From: Astragalus membranaceus
Lineage: Eukaryota; Streptophyta; Magnoliopsida; Fabales; Fabaceae
Assembly: GCA_039519185.1 (NCBI GenBank)
Contig: CM076849.1
Location: 60,532,587 to 60,596,586 of the forward strand
Direction: 5' to 3'
DNA length: 64,000 bases
In this document: piece by piece, positions 34,771-44,916 of the stretch
How positions within the stretch are numbered: the first letter of the stretch is position 1
Layout: each line of letters begins with the position of its first letter
Program-made: the position numbers and the translations under genes
Notes under the pieces: generated by a model
Told to the model about the DNA's origin: nothing
Databases searched by the model: none
The model's input: the letters and a program-made list of their open reading frames with translations, nothing else

Positions 34771-35807
34771 GGCTAAAATGCTCTTGGGGTCCTTTACCTT
34801 TATTTAAAGTAACGATTTAGTCTTTTATCTTTTTTTGTCCCAAATAAATCCTTTATCTTTCAATTATTAAGCAAAGTTAGTCTTTTCCGTTAGTGTCCAT
34901 TTTACTCCGTTAAAAATGCCTACGTGGAAATAACGGTGCTGATGTGTCATAATCAATGTCATTTTTAGTTATTCTTTTTACTGAAATGTCACTTTTTTAA
35001 TTACTTTTAATTAAAAACAAAAAATTCTTCATCTTCTCTTCTCCTTCCATCTTCCAGATCTTCATCTCCGTACAACAATTCTTCATCTTCTCTTCTCCTT
35101 CATCTTCTCTACAACAATTCTAGATATTCTTTATTTAAATAAGGAAAATCATATTTGTTTCCAGATCTTCTCTTCTCCTTCATCTTCTCTACAACAATTC
35201 TTCATACATCATCTTCATCTCTGTACAAAATCTGAAACGGAGGCCGAAAACAAATCTGAAATCAAAAACGCGAAGCCAAAAACGCAAACAGATCTGGGAA
35301 AACTAACGAATCTGGGAAAACGAACGGATCTGTAAAACGAACAACGAAAATGAACGGAAAACTAACGGATCTGGGAAATGAACAACGAAAACGATCGGAA
35401 AACGAACGGATCTGTAAAACGAACAACGAAAACGAACAGAAATGAAAACGAACGAAATCGAAAACAATTCAGTCTTGGGGTTGCGGTTTGTGATTTCATT
35501 TCCGTTCGTTTTGGATGAAGGAGGCGATGGAGGAAGGGGTAACAGGTGGAGGAAGGAGTGTGATGGTGAGTTGTTTTTCTTTTATTTTTAATAAAAATAA
35601 ATTAAAAATGACATGTCAGTAAAAAATAATAAAGAATGACATGGATTATAACACATAGGTAGTTTTAACGGACCTGAACGGTTGCTAACGGAAAAGGATT
35701 TTGTTGCTCAAAATTTAAAACATAAAGGACTGATTTGGGACAAAAAAAGGTAAAGGACCAAATCGATACTTTAAATAAAGATAAGGGACCCCGGGAGCAC
35801 TTTAGCC
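34771..35807. mobile_element. Mutator-type MITE with long terminal inverted repeats
   Basis: Starts GGCTAAAATGCTCTTGGG and ends CCCGGGAGCACTTTAGCC. The inverted repeat extends, with interruptions, for about 150 bp through TTTATTTAAAGTA and CCGTTAG words. A perfect 9-bp duplication AAAAGTTAA (34762-34770 and 35808-35816) fits Mutator-like elements. The centre (35040-35480) is repetitive TCTTCATCTTCTCTTCTCC and GAACGGATCTG-type DNA with no frame. Confidence 0.92.
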
Positions 35808-35816
35808 AAAAGTTAA

Positions 35817-37455
35817 TATTTGTAGGAATTGATTTTAAAAAAACATTATAGAGACTTCTCTAATTAAAATAGCTAGGTTTAATCTAGAGAAGTTTGAAAC
35901 AAATTTCTAAACTAAAAAATTCTAATTCTGTCTCTGAATTTGTCGAATATTATGATCGAATCCCTACTTGTTAAAAATTTTAGATAATTTTTTATTAGGT
36001 CCCTAAATTTTAAATAATTTGTAATTAGAATATGTCTTGAGAGACTTAATTTTAAATTATTTAAAATTTTAGAAAACTAATTACAAATTATTTTAAAATT
36101 TAGAGTCCCGACTAAAATACAAGAACCTAATTAGTAACTGGATCTAAAAAAGGATAAAAAATTCTTATTTCTTCCTTTTGTTAAGTAAACTGTTTATCCT
36201 TTTGAAAACATTGTGTTTTGTCGGTTTCGCAATATCCATCGATTTTGTCGGTAACTAATCTAGGTCGATGAAAACTTGGTTGACCAGGTAAGCATTCTTG
36301 CCACACCCAAGAGGTTCGAACCCGAGACTTTGAGGTGGGATCTAAGCTTAGTTACCACATAGTCCATCCCTTGTTGGTTTTTTATTTTTGGCTATTGTCC
36401 ATTTCTTTATTTTTTTTTCGTTGACAATATTCATTAATTCCTTTTATAGAATATATAAAGTTACCAAAAAACTTTGGTAAAGCTGCCAAAAAATAAAACT
36501 TTGGTGAAAATTTTTGCATGCAAGTTGTGGTAAATATCACATAGAATCTTAATTTCTTTTATGGGGGAACTTTTCTATAACTAAATATTAGTGGTTAACA
36601 GTTAACTAGTTAAGGAGGGGGAAATATTAGTTTCCAAAATTTGAAACTTAGATTGCCTTCTTACAATCCTTTGGTGTCCCTAAATCCATCAATCAAACTA
36701 CCTACTTAGGACAATATGGGAAGATTTATTGTCCACAAATTAAAGTTTAGACCCACACAAAATTAAATGTTTGCATCAACCTAAATTAAGCTCTTAAACC
36801 GCCATGCTTATCAAAAAAAGCTCTTAAAACGCCATATTAATTTTCCTTTATTGCTTGTCTTTCATATCCACATATCATAGTGCTCACACTCAACCCGTTT
36901 ATATAATCAGGGTCGGCCCAAGAGTACGTAGGCCTACTAAACCCTAGCTTTAAGCTTCATATTTTGTCATTAGTTTTTATAAAGTAACAAGGCCTCTTAT
37001 AAGATCTAACTTTAAGAAGTAAAATCTCAACTAAAATTTGCTTTAGGGCTAAAAAACGATTTTTGGGGCGGCCTTGTCTATAATTTAATTGAATAGGGAT
37101 TTGCAAAAGAAGATTCTCTCCAACCACTTTTTGGTGTAGTGTAATAGTACTAGCCGTTTAATAAAAGATGCAAATGAAGAGTTTAAGTGTTGGAAATAGG
37201 GGGAGAGAGAGACAGTATTTGAGGGTCAGAATTATTTCACACGAAAATATTAGAGAAACTCTCACTTTAGAGCTATCTATTCCCAGGATTTGCAACCTTG
37301 CTGGGAAACGACTCAAATCAAGCAAGCAATTGCAAGCACCCATTTGCATTTATTGCAACAACATTAGGTACATTTCAATCTCATTAGATATGCATTTCAA
37401 AATGGATATCATATTCAATTGTATCAAATAAATAGAGAAATAAAACTTGTAAGAA

Positions 37456-37486
<31 letters not shown>

Positions 37487-38348
37487 GAATATATAAAAGC
37501 ATAAAAACATTGTACAAAGTGAGCACCAATAATATAGTAAAAAAACATAGTACAAAGTGCAATCCTAAATCCTAGTTCAAATACCAACTATAAATGAATA
37601 ATTACAATTTTAAAAAAAATTAAGTGACCGACATGGTACCAAGAATCTTCCCATTTTGACACTACTATACCCACAAATAGATATTTCCTTCATTCCTTGT
37701 CCTATGGTGCCACGTATTAATGAAACTCATGGGGTCCTCCTAACCCCCAACTCCAACCATATATTCTCTTCAAAAATACCCCATAAAGGTCCATTTCCAA
37801 TTTCCATGCTTGTTTTCAGACTAAGCTCTTCCTTTCCACAACAATATTCTCCCTCTCACACATATCCTAATTGAAAGACATAAAAACCAAAAACAAGCAT
37901 GGAAATGGGAATTACCCAAGACTTAGTCATATAAGAAATAAAAGTGTAATAAAATATGCAAATGAGTTTAATTGGTATATAAACTGTTGTTGTAAAATAA
38001 GATTAACTTTTAAAATAGTTGAGAATATGTAATTTTATCTCAGGTGAAGATAAAATCAGACTTTTTTTTATAACATATCATTTTCTGATTAGTTGCCGTT
38101 GTAAAAAAAATATTTAGTCACATAAGAAAGAAAAAAGAGGAAGCATATATAGAACCTATACAGCAAATATTATAAGAACTGAGTGGCGACCCCCTTCAAA
38201 GTCTCGTTCTGCATGCCATACCATTGATGTATAAATATCCATATTCTTCTCATGTCATGGGTGCAAGAACTTGAGGAGGATGTTTAGAGCAAAAAAAATG
38301 TAGTAAAACAAGAAACCATAAAGAAAGAAGCAAAACGGTGTGGTATAA
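35817..38348. other. Intergenic, no gene recognised
   Basis: AT-rich. Contains an (AAAT)n microsatellite at 37453-37487 and a GGTTCGAACCC tRNA-B-box-like word at 36313-36323 with no convincing tRNA fold around it. Confidence 0.5.
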
Positions 38349-38615
38349 TCAATTGTGAAGTGGGTTTGGCCCAGAGGGAACTAATCTTTTCTCAACACCA
38401 TATCTTTTATCAATCCCATAATCATGTGAAGGTGAAAGTAGTGGTTTGTGGTGAAATCTTTGGAGTTGAGTGCACAAGGAACGATGGTTTCTTTTAGAAA
38501 AAGAATCACAATAAAGAGGGTGGTGATGGTGGTTAATAAGGTTGTGTCTACAATTTGCTGAAGTTAAGAAAAGAAGCAAGAAGAGAATGATAGTTGAAGA
38601 GAGAGAGCTCTTCAT
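38349..38615 (-). CDS. CLE: CLE peptide hormone precursor
   Basis: Taking the Met at 38615 gives an 88-residue prepropeptide. It starts with the signal peptide MKSSLSSTIILFLLLFLTSA, has a basic, histidine-rich variable region (HHHHP), and ends exactly with the CLE dodecapeptide RLVPSGPNPLHN followed by the stop. An upstream in-frame Met at 38801 would place 62 unrelated residues before the signal peptide and is rejected. The dodecapeptide is, from memory, identical to that of Arabidopsis CLE9/CLE10, which act through HSL1/SERK and BAM receptors in stomatal-lineage and xylem development. In CLEs of this group the prolines are hydroxylated and the peptide is secreted. KRLVPSG shows the basic processing site. 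Intronless, as is usual for CLE genes. Confidence 0.93.
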   Translation of the reverse strand: MKSSLSSTIILFLLLFLTSANCRHNLINHHHHPLYCDSFSKRNHRSLCTQLQRFHHKPLLSPSHDYGIDKRYGVEKRLVPSGPNPLHN

Positions 38616-38801
38616 ATTTATCAAACAAAGAGAAGAAGAGAAATGAGAAGTGAAATGCGATGTTAGAAAGTGAGGTAATGATGGGGAGAAAAAAATGGGT
38701 GAAGAGTGAAAAGGTTGATGAAATGAGAGAGTATTATTAATGCAAAGCAAGAGACGCGTGATGAGGGTGTGTAGAGAAAATAGAAGGGGGGGCTCTCTCA
38801 A

Positions 38802-39278
38802 TTAATATTGGGTATTTGGTAACCAATCACGTTCACATCTCTCAATCGCATCAAAAGGAGTCATGGATATGTGGATGGTGAGGATGCTACTTGCAAAGAT
38901 TTGTGACTTCCTTGGTTGGTTAAACAAAAGAAAGTTGGCAGGAATGGGGAAGTTGTATTTTGGGTTTGGTGCTTTTAATGACTATTATGTATGGATGGTT
39001 GAGTTTGACTTGTTTGCGTTCATGATGTAGACCTATATAGAATCATTTCTTATCTTTAATTTGGATTGTTTTTTTTAAAAGAAATGTTAATGCGTTAGTA
39101 TTTGTTATGTTAGTGTTCATGACTGAGATCCATGTTTTGTATTTGGTTAGCATATAAGAATATATATGTCTAGTCTCTTGTCCTTGTTTTTATTGGGATT
39201 CAACCAAGGGAACCTCAATCTATTGGCTATTGGGTATTATATCATAATGCACAAGGAGATGTTTGAATTGTGCACTAT
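38802..39278. other. CLE upstream region, no gene recognised
   Basis: Presumed CLE promoter on the minus strand. No binding site stands out. Confidence 0.35.
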
Positions 39279-42200
39279 GGTTTTAAATTGCAGTTGCGGT
39301 AGTTGTAATTGCGGGCATTGCAGTTATTGTCATGCGTATTCCAATCGTTGCAGCATGAATTTATTTTTTATTACAATCAAGTATTATAATTTATTAGTTA
39401 ACTTATAATTTACATGCCGTAGCGACCGAAAAATTCGGGTGAGGATTCCTCGAAGGTTCAAAAATGAAGCCGCCACCAAAGTTTAATTATAGGGGCAAAC
39501 ATTGGAAAATCCCTTTTTTGGAATGGATAAGGGTCCTTGAGACCAGATAAGGGTTCGGGAGTCGGTTATGCGTGGGGAAGGTATTAGCACCCCACGACAT
39601 CCTTCCTAAGGAAGGTTACCTGCTAATTAGTTGTAGGAAAGAATATTAATTTTGAAAAAGTTTATTTTTACCCTTTTATTGTGAATTAAAAAGAAAGAAA
39701 AAAATTGATATTTTATTTAAGAAAATGATTATTTAGGAAAAGAATAAAAAATGTCTTTTATTAGTGCAATTGACAGAGGTCGGCCGCCCTCTGGTCCTAC
39801 GTATCTCCTGGTAGAGAATCAAATCGCACGTAGTTCTTGGTTAGAAAACATCATCTAAAAAAAGTTAAGAGTGTGAGGATGAGTTGGACTCATTGGGTTG
39901 TAAAAATGTGTGAGGATGAGTTAGACTCATTGATTTATAAAATGTGTGAAGATGAGTTGGGCTCATTGTTTAGTGAAAGTAAAACGAGTGAGAAAAAATC
40001 TAGCCCCAAATGAACTATAAACATAAGGATATATGGTGTAAAGTGATTAATATTTATTTAAGAACAAATAAATAAAATGATGAACAAAATTTGATGATAA
40101 GTAGCAAAAGAAATGAGAGATAGAAAATAAAACAGAGGGTAGGGCTAAGAACAAATAGGAGGAAGCAAGTAGAAAACGTTTTTGACTTATATAAAAAATG
40201 GGTTGTTTAATAAAATAAAAAATGATTACCTAAAGTAGATAAATATAAAATAAATAAGCTATAAGTGATGGAATGGAAGGGTCTCGATGGTTTTAAACAA
40301 AACACACACCTATTACTTAAAATGAAAACACACACCCACCACTTGACCTAATTTCAAAAGCAAACACACACACGGGAAAGGGGAATGGCAGCAGCCGTGA
40401 GTGAGAGAAAACAGAATGGCAAGGGAGAGAGATCAAAACCGAGGTAAGGGATGGTGACGGCACCAGCAGCGGTGGTGGTGCGACAGTGGCGGCAGCGAAC
40501 GCTATGGCAGAATCGTGGAGGTGTGGTGGTTCACCTGTTGGTGCGGCAGAGCTTGTTGGATCGTTGGCGATGCGGCGGTGACTTGACGACTGCGAAAGGG
40601 AGGTTCACCGGAGCCGATCGATCGCAGCGGGGAGGCTGCAGAGGTGCTCGCGAAACTGCTTACGGCGACGGCGTGGTAGAACGGAGGCGATGGTGGAAGG
40701 GAGATGCGGTTACGGTGGTTCAAAGGGGGTCAGCGACGGTGAGGGGAGGCTCTTCACCGGAGGAGAACCACCACCGTGGTGGTGCCGGCGACAGTGACAC
40801 GAGAACGGAGAGGGTGTTTGCGACGATGGGAGTTCACAGCGGTGGTTTTCGCCGGAGGTTCATTTTTTCTTTATCCTCTAATTTCGCTTCTGTCATTCTG
40901 AATAGGATGGTATCTCTGTGTGTTGTTGTTGGTCTGGGCTGAAGATGATATTGGTCATGGGGTTAAAAGAAACGAGAAGGAGAGGGGACGGTGGTGGAGG
41001 AAAGGGTAGCCGTGGGGTGAGGATGTGGTGACTACGATGGTGGTGTTCAACGGAGGGGTGACGGTTGTTGTGGGGTTTTTGGCGGTGGTCCTGGGTGGTT
41101 GTTGGCTGTCGGTGGTGGCTGTTGGGGTATGGTGGTGGCTGTTGGGGTATTGGTTTTGGTGTTGTCGGTGGCGGTTCACAGAGAGAGGGAGACAGGTTCA
41201 CGGTGGTCCTTTCTTCCTTCTCTCATATCCCCTTTTTGAACCTTACGTTTCTGCCTCTTCCTCCTTTTTTCCCTAATTCTACTGTGTTGTGTTTTTTTGT
41301 TTTTCTGACTGTGTGTGTATGCGTGTGTATTTCGGTGCCTCTTTTTAATACTGTGTTGTATCTCCTCCGTGTATATTTCTGTGGCTCCTTATTTATAGTA
41401 GAAATCTGTGGTGTAGGTGCTGAGGAAGGGCAGCAAATTGAGAGGGAAAAAGGACAAAGGACAGCATGCAGTTGGGTGAGGGGCGCTGGCCGCAGCTGAG
41501 GAAGGACAGCAGGGTAGTGGGGAGCTGGGGAAGGACAGCAAGGACAGCAGCAAGGGTGCTGCACTATTTTGCCTAAAATGGAGAAAGCAAAAGGCTAGGG
41601 GGAAAGCAAATTGGACTCCATTCTCAAAATATTTTTCCAGCGAGGGCAACGGCAGCAGCGCCTGACCCATTTCCTTTGAATTTATTTTAATTTTTTGTAC
41701 TATTTACTTTTTTTGTTTTTGTCTATATGTGCAATAACTTGGTTCTATGTAATAATAAAACTTTGACTATTCAACTCCAAAAAGCTTATTATACTTTTAA
41801 TTATTTTTGTATATTTTTGCACTGATAACAATAGACTAATCTAATAATAACAACAACAACATGAAATAAAAACGAGCATCGAAACAATTGCTGCACGAGA
41901 GTGCCAAAGACACACACATTTAGAACGATACATGACACAACGAGAATAAAACTTTTTTTGAATTTTTTCAATTAGCCGGACAAAATTAGGGTATGACACA
42001 TGCCTTCTATTTCCTCTCTAAATTTCATATTTATCTCATTATCAACTCTTCATCACTTTAAAACATCTTTAATCCTTTGAAATACTTTCTAAATCTATGA
42101 TATAAAGACAAATGAAGATAGAAAAATAATTCGTGTGACCACTCTATATGGTCTATTATTGTCTGATGCGGGCTAATGCGGGCGTTGCACCCACTGCGTT

Positions 42201-42338
42201 GCGGCCGTTGGAGTGTTGTGATGCTGATTTTTATGTGATTTTAAATCACACCGCAATTGCGAGTTGATGTTGTTGCAGATACTACCACAACATCAATATT
42301 GCGACTGCATCACGTGATGCGGTCCGCAATTTGAAACC
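39279..42338. mobile_element. MITE split by the second long solo LTR
   Basis: The left part begins GGTTTTAAATTGCAGTTGCGG and the right part ends GCGGTCCGCAATTTGAAACC, so the ends are inverted repeats. GC-rich words such as TTGCGGGCATTGCAG and CCGCAATTGCGAG lie inside. Excluding the LTR the element is about 480 bp. I could not find a convincing target-site duplication, so its class is open. Confidence 0.5.
39418..41998 (-). mobile_element. Second long solo LTR (2.58 kb), same family as 11090-14763
   Basis: Flanked by perfect 5-bp duplications CATGC (39413-39417 and 41999-42003). On the minus strand it begins TGTCATACCCTAATTTTG and has an ACTATAAATAAGG box near 41395. It ends in a U5 with the CTACGT element (39772-39838) and TTCGGTCGCTACG. 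The terminal TG has become CG. Its U3 differs completely from the 11090-14763 copy: it is GC-rich (40440-41560), full of GGTGGTG and CAGCAAGG words, and lacks AATCGATT. The open frames in that GC-rich part are not supported as genes. Confidence 0.85.
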
Positions 42339-42849
42339 CTATTATGAATATTTTAGAAACTTTTAATCTTTTAGAGAAACTTCTTTTTATAAAAGGAACT
42401 TAATCAAATATGATTTAATTTGGAGTATAGAATATATGAAAATGTTTTATCCTTAAAAATATTTCTTTAAATTCGGTTTTCAAAAGAATAAGGTGTAGAT
42501 ATCTTGTGTTGCAGGCTAAGTTTTGATGATGAAGTGGTTAAGAAGTTTTGATGATGAAAAAGACAAAAGCTAAAGGTGATGAAAGTGACAAAGTATCAAA
42601 GTCACAATCCAAGACAATCAAGCTCAAGAATTGAAGTCTCAAGATATAAGGGTAGTCCTTAGAAATAAGAGTACTCCTAGGGTTTGGGCTTGTCTTAGGA
42701 AAAAGTGTAAGCTCTTACGAAGGTCAACTCATCTCTCAAAGTCTCACATCTTCACTAGCTTTTTCAAAATGCATGCATACACATAGGTAAGGCACATAAC
42801 ACAAAAACTATTTTATGAAAATGAGAAATCAATTTATGCTCTCTTCCAT

Positions 42850-43262
42850 AAGGCCAAGAATCGATTTCCAACTCCTCTCAAAAGATAGAAATCGATTTCT
42901 AACTATTTTCCTAAAGATAAGAATCAATTCCTATAATGTTTCAAAAGTAAAGAATCGATTCCTAGTATTTCTCTAAAGCACATAATCGATTCCTTAATCT
43001 ACTATTGCGCACATAATCGATTTGCATCTCATTTATTTCAAGCACATAATCGATTTGCACATTACTTGTTTTAAAACACATAATCGATTCATTGCTTCCT
43101 TATTTAAATGAAAATCGATTTCAAACCTTTTCCTTTAAACTACATAATCGATTCCTTGCTTTCTTATTCAAATGAAGATCGATTTCAAACTCTTTCAAAA
43201 AAGCTCACAATCGATTATCCTTCCCTCATTTAATTCTCAGATTTTCCTAAGCATATAAATAG
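42850..43262 (+). promoter_or_regulatory. AATCGATT array and TATA box of the copia LTR
   Basis: About eleven ATCGATT cores (AAGAATCGATTCC, CATAATCGATTTGC and similar) lie between 42855 and 43215, followed about 40 bp later by TATAAATAG (43254-43262). This mirrors, in plus orientation, the arrays in the two nested minus-strand LTRs. Confidence 0.6.
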
Positions 43263-43482
43263 AGGCTTCACACTTCACAATTTACACAACCCATTTCACG
43301 AATTCAAAGTTCATTTTAGAAAAACTCTTCATATAATTTTATTTTTGCTCTTCTCGCACCGCTGGTCCGTCAAAGCTGGTCTCTCGCAAAGAGTCAGTTG
43401 GGGTTGCATTCTTCAAGTTATATTATCTGCCTACATTAGAGATATTTCGGTCTTTAAATTTGTTATTGTTTATTGGTTGTAT

Positions 43483-43640
43483 TTTGTACTAGGGAGTGGG
43501 GTATCTCTCTACGATAGCTGTTTGTACTAGGGAGTGGGGTATCTCTCTAGGGTAGCTGTTTGTACTAGGAAGTGGGGTATCTTTCTGGGGCAGCTGGTTG
43601 TAACAGGGGTGGGGTATCTCTTGTTAATGTTGTAATAGAT
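43483..43640 (+). repeat. About 40-bp tandem repeat in the LTR
   Basis: Three to four units of TTGTACTAGGGAGTGGGG plus TATCTCTCTA and TAGCTG words, with the last unit diverged. Confidence 0.8.
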
Positions 43641-44017
43641 TTGAGGGCTCTTTATAGGTGGGATGTCCTAGTAGAAGAGTGCCTGAGTCTGTAAAGGTTT
43701 TCCAAGGCACCTGTAAGCCTTGTTGTTTTGGTTAGTGGAAAATCTCACAAGGGCGTGAGGACTGGACGTAGGTCACTAGGAGGTGACCGAACCAGGATAA
43801 ATCTCTGTATTCTTTATTGCTTTATTTTCTAATTCTTTCACTTCCATTTAACCTGCGCGAAAATTGATCTAAGTCATTGAAAAGGGGAAAAACATTTTCT
43901 AAAGTTATCAAAAGTTTTTAAATCTCAATTCACCCCCCTCTTGAGACTGAAGCCACTTGGTAACAAGTGGTATCAAAGCTAGACTCTTGTATAAAGGGCC
44001 TAGCAGCTTCAAGAGAA

Positions 44018-44740
44018 ATGGCTTCAGGTTGGTCTACGCAAGATGGTGCTTCTCTTACCCCTCCTCCGGGATTCAACGGGAAAGATTACACATATTGGAA
44101 AGAAAGAATGAGAATCTTTATTGAAGGGGTAGACTTAGATGTTTGGGATGCTGTGGAAAAAGGACCCTATGTCCCCACACACATAGTAGATGGTATTTTT
44201 ACAATAAAAAGTAGAAATGAATGGTCAGATGATGAGAAAAGAAAAGTGCAACATAATTTACGTGCTAAAAATATTATTACTTCTGCTTTGAGTCCTGATG
44301 AATTTTTTCGAGTTTCAAACTGTAAATCTGCCCAAGAAATGTGGGATAATCTCCAAGTTACTCATGAGGGTACAAGTGAAGTGAAAAGGGCAAGAACAAA
44401 TACTCTTACCAGAGAGTACGAATTGTTTAGAATGAATACACAGGTGAAACAATACCAGAAATGCAGAAAAGGTTTACTCACATAGTGAATCAGTTAAGCT
44501 TGTTGGGAAAGTCATTCCCTACAGAGGATCTAATCAACAAGATTCTGAGATGTCTAAACAGAGAATGGCAACCAAAGGTAACTGCTATAACTGAATCGAG
44601 AAATTTAGCTACCATGTCACTTGCCACTCTATTTGGGAAACTACTAGAGCACGAGTTAGAGCTCACTCGTCTAGCAGAGCATGAAGAAAAAGGAAAGAAA
44701 AGGAAAATCCTAGCCTTCAAGGCTTCAAGTTCAAGTTCAT
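44018..44740 (+). pseudogene. Copia gag fragment, frameshifted and truncated
   Basis: Start is MASGWSTQDG at 44018, just downstream of the primer site. PPPGFNGKDYTYWKERM and YELFRMN mark a UBN2-type copia gag. The frame breaks near 44450 and continues in another register (MQKRFTHIVNQLSLLG, EWQPKVTAITESR, LATLFGKLLEHE) up to ASSSSSS at about 44740. There it is joined to unrelated GA/GTGG-rich DNA. No protease, integrase or RT follows. The gag style suggests a SIRE/Maximus-like lineage, not proven. Confidence 0.8.
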
Positions 44741-44916
44741 CCGGTGATAGAGAGGTTCGCGTAGGAGGGAGAGAGGAGAGAGGTCGACGTTCGCATAGGA
44801 GAGAGAAACGAGAGACGGCGACAGTTGGTTGTGGTGGTGTGGTGGTGGTGGAAATGAGAGAAGAGAGTTGGGGTTCGTGAGAGAGAAGAGTGAGGGAAGG
44901 GTAAACAGAGAGAGAA

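Larger units (their letters stand above)
42507..43965 (+). mobile_element. Copia LTR (5' LTR) with AATCGATT promoter
   Basis: Runs from TGTTGCAGGC to GGTAACA and is followed by AG and a primer site TGGTATCAAAGC (43968-43979), hence a 5' LTR. It contains an AATCGATT array, a TATA box CATATAAATAGAGG (about 43252-43265), a leader, a 40-bp repeat and a CACCCCCCTCTTGAG end. No matching 3' LTR lies in the window; the internal part is interrupted near 44740. Confidence 0.8.

Noticed and set aside
36313..36323. GGTTCGAACCC resembling a tRNA or SINE B box
   Set aside because: The word is nearly palindromic, no matching A box or cloverleaf is evident, and no SINE tail or duplication was found.
38616..38801. 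Longer CLE start with 62 extra N-terminal residues
   Set aside because: The extension precedes a perfect signal peptide and is low-complexity (Ser, Phe, His); the internal Met at 38615 gives normal CLE architecture.
40451..40942. 163-residue frame rich in Val, Arg and Gly
   Set aside because: Lies in the GC-rich U3 of a solo LTR, with low-complexity GGTGGTG composition, overlapping frames on both strands and no domain.
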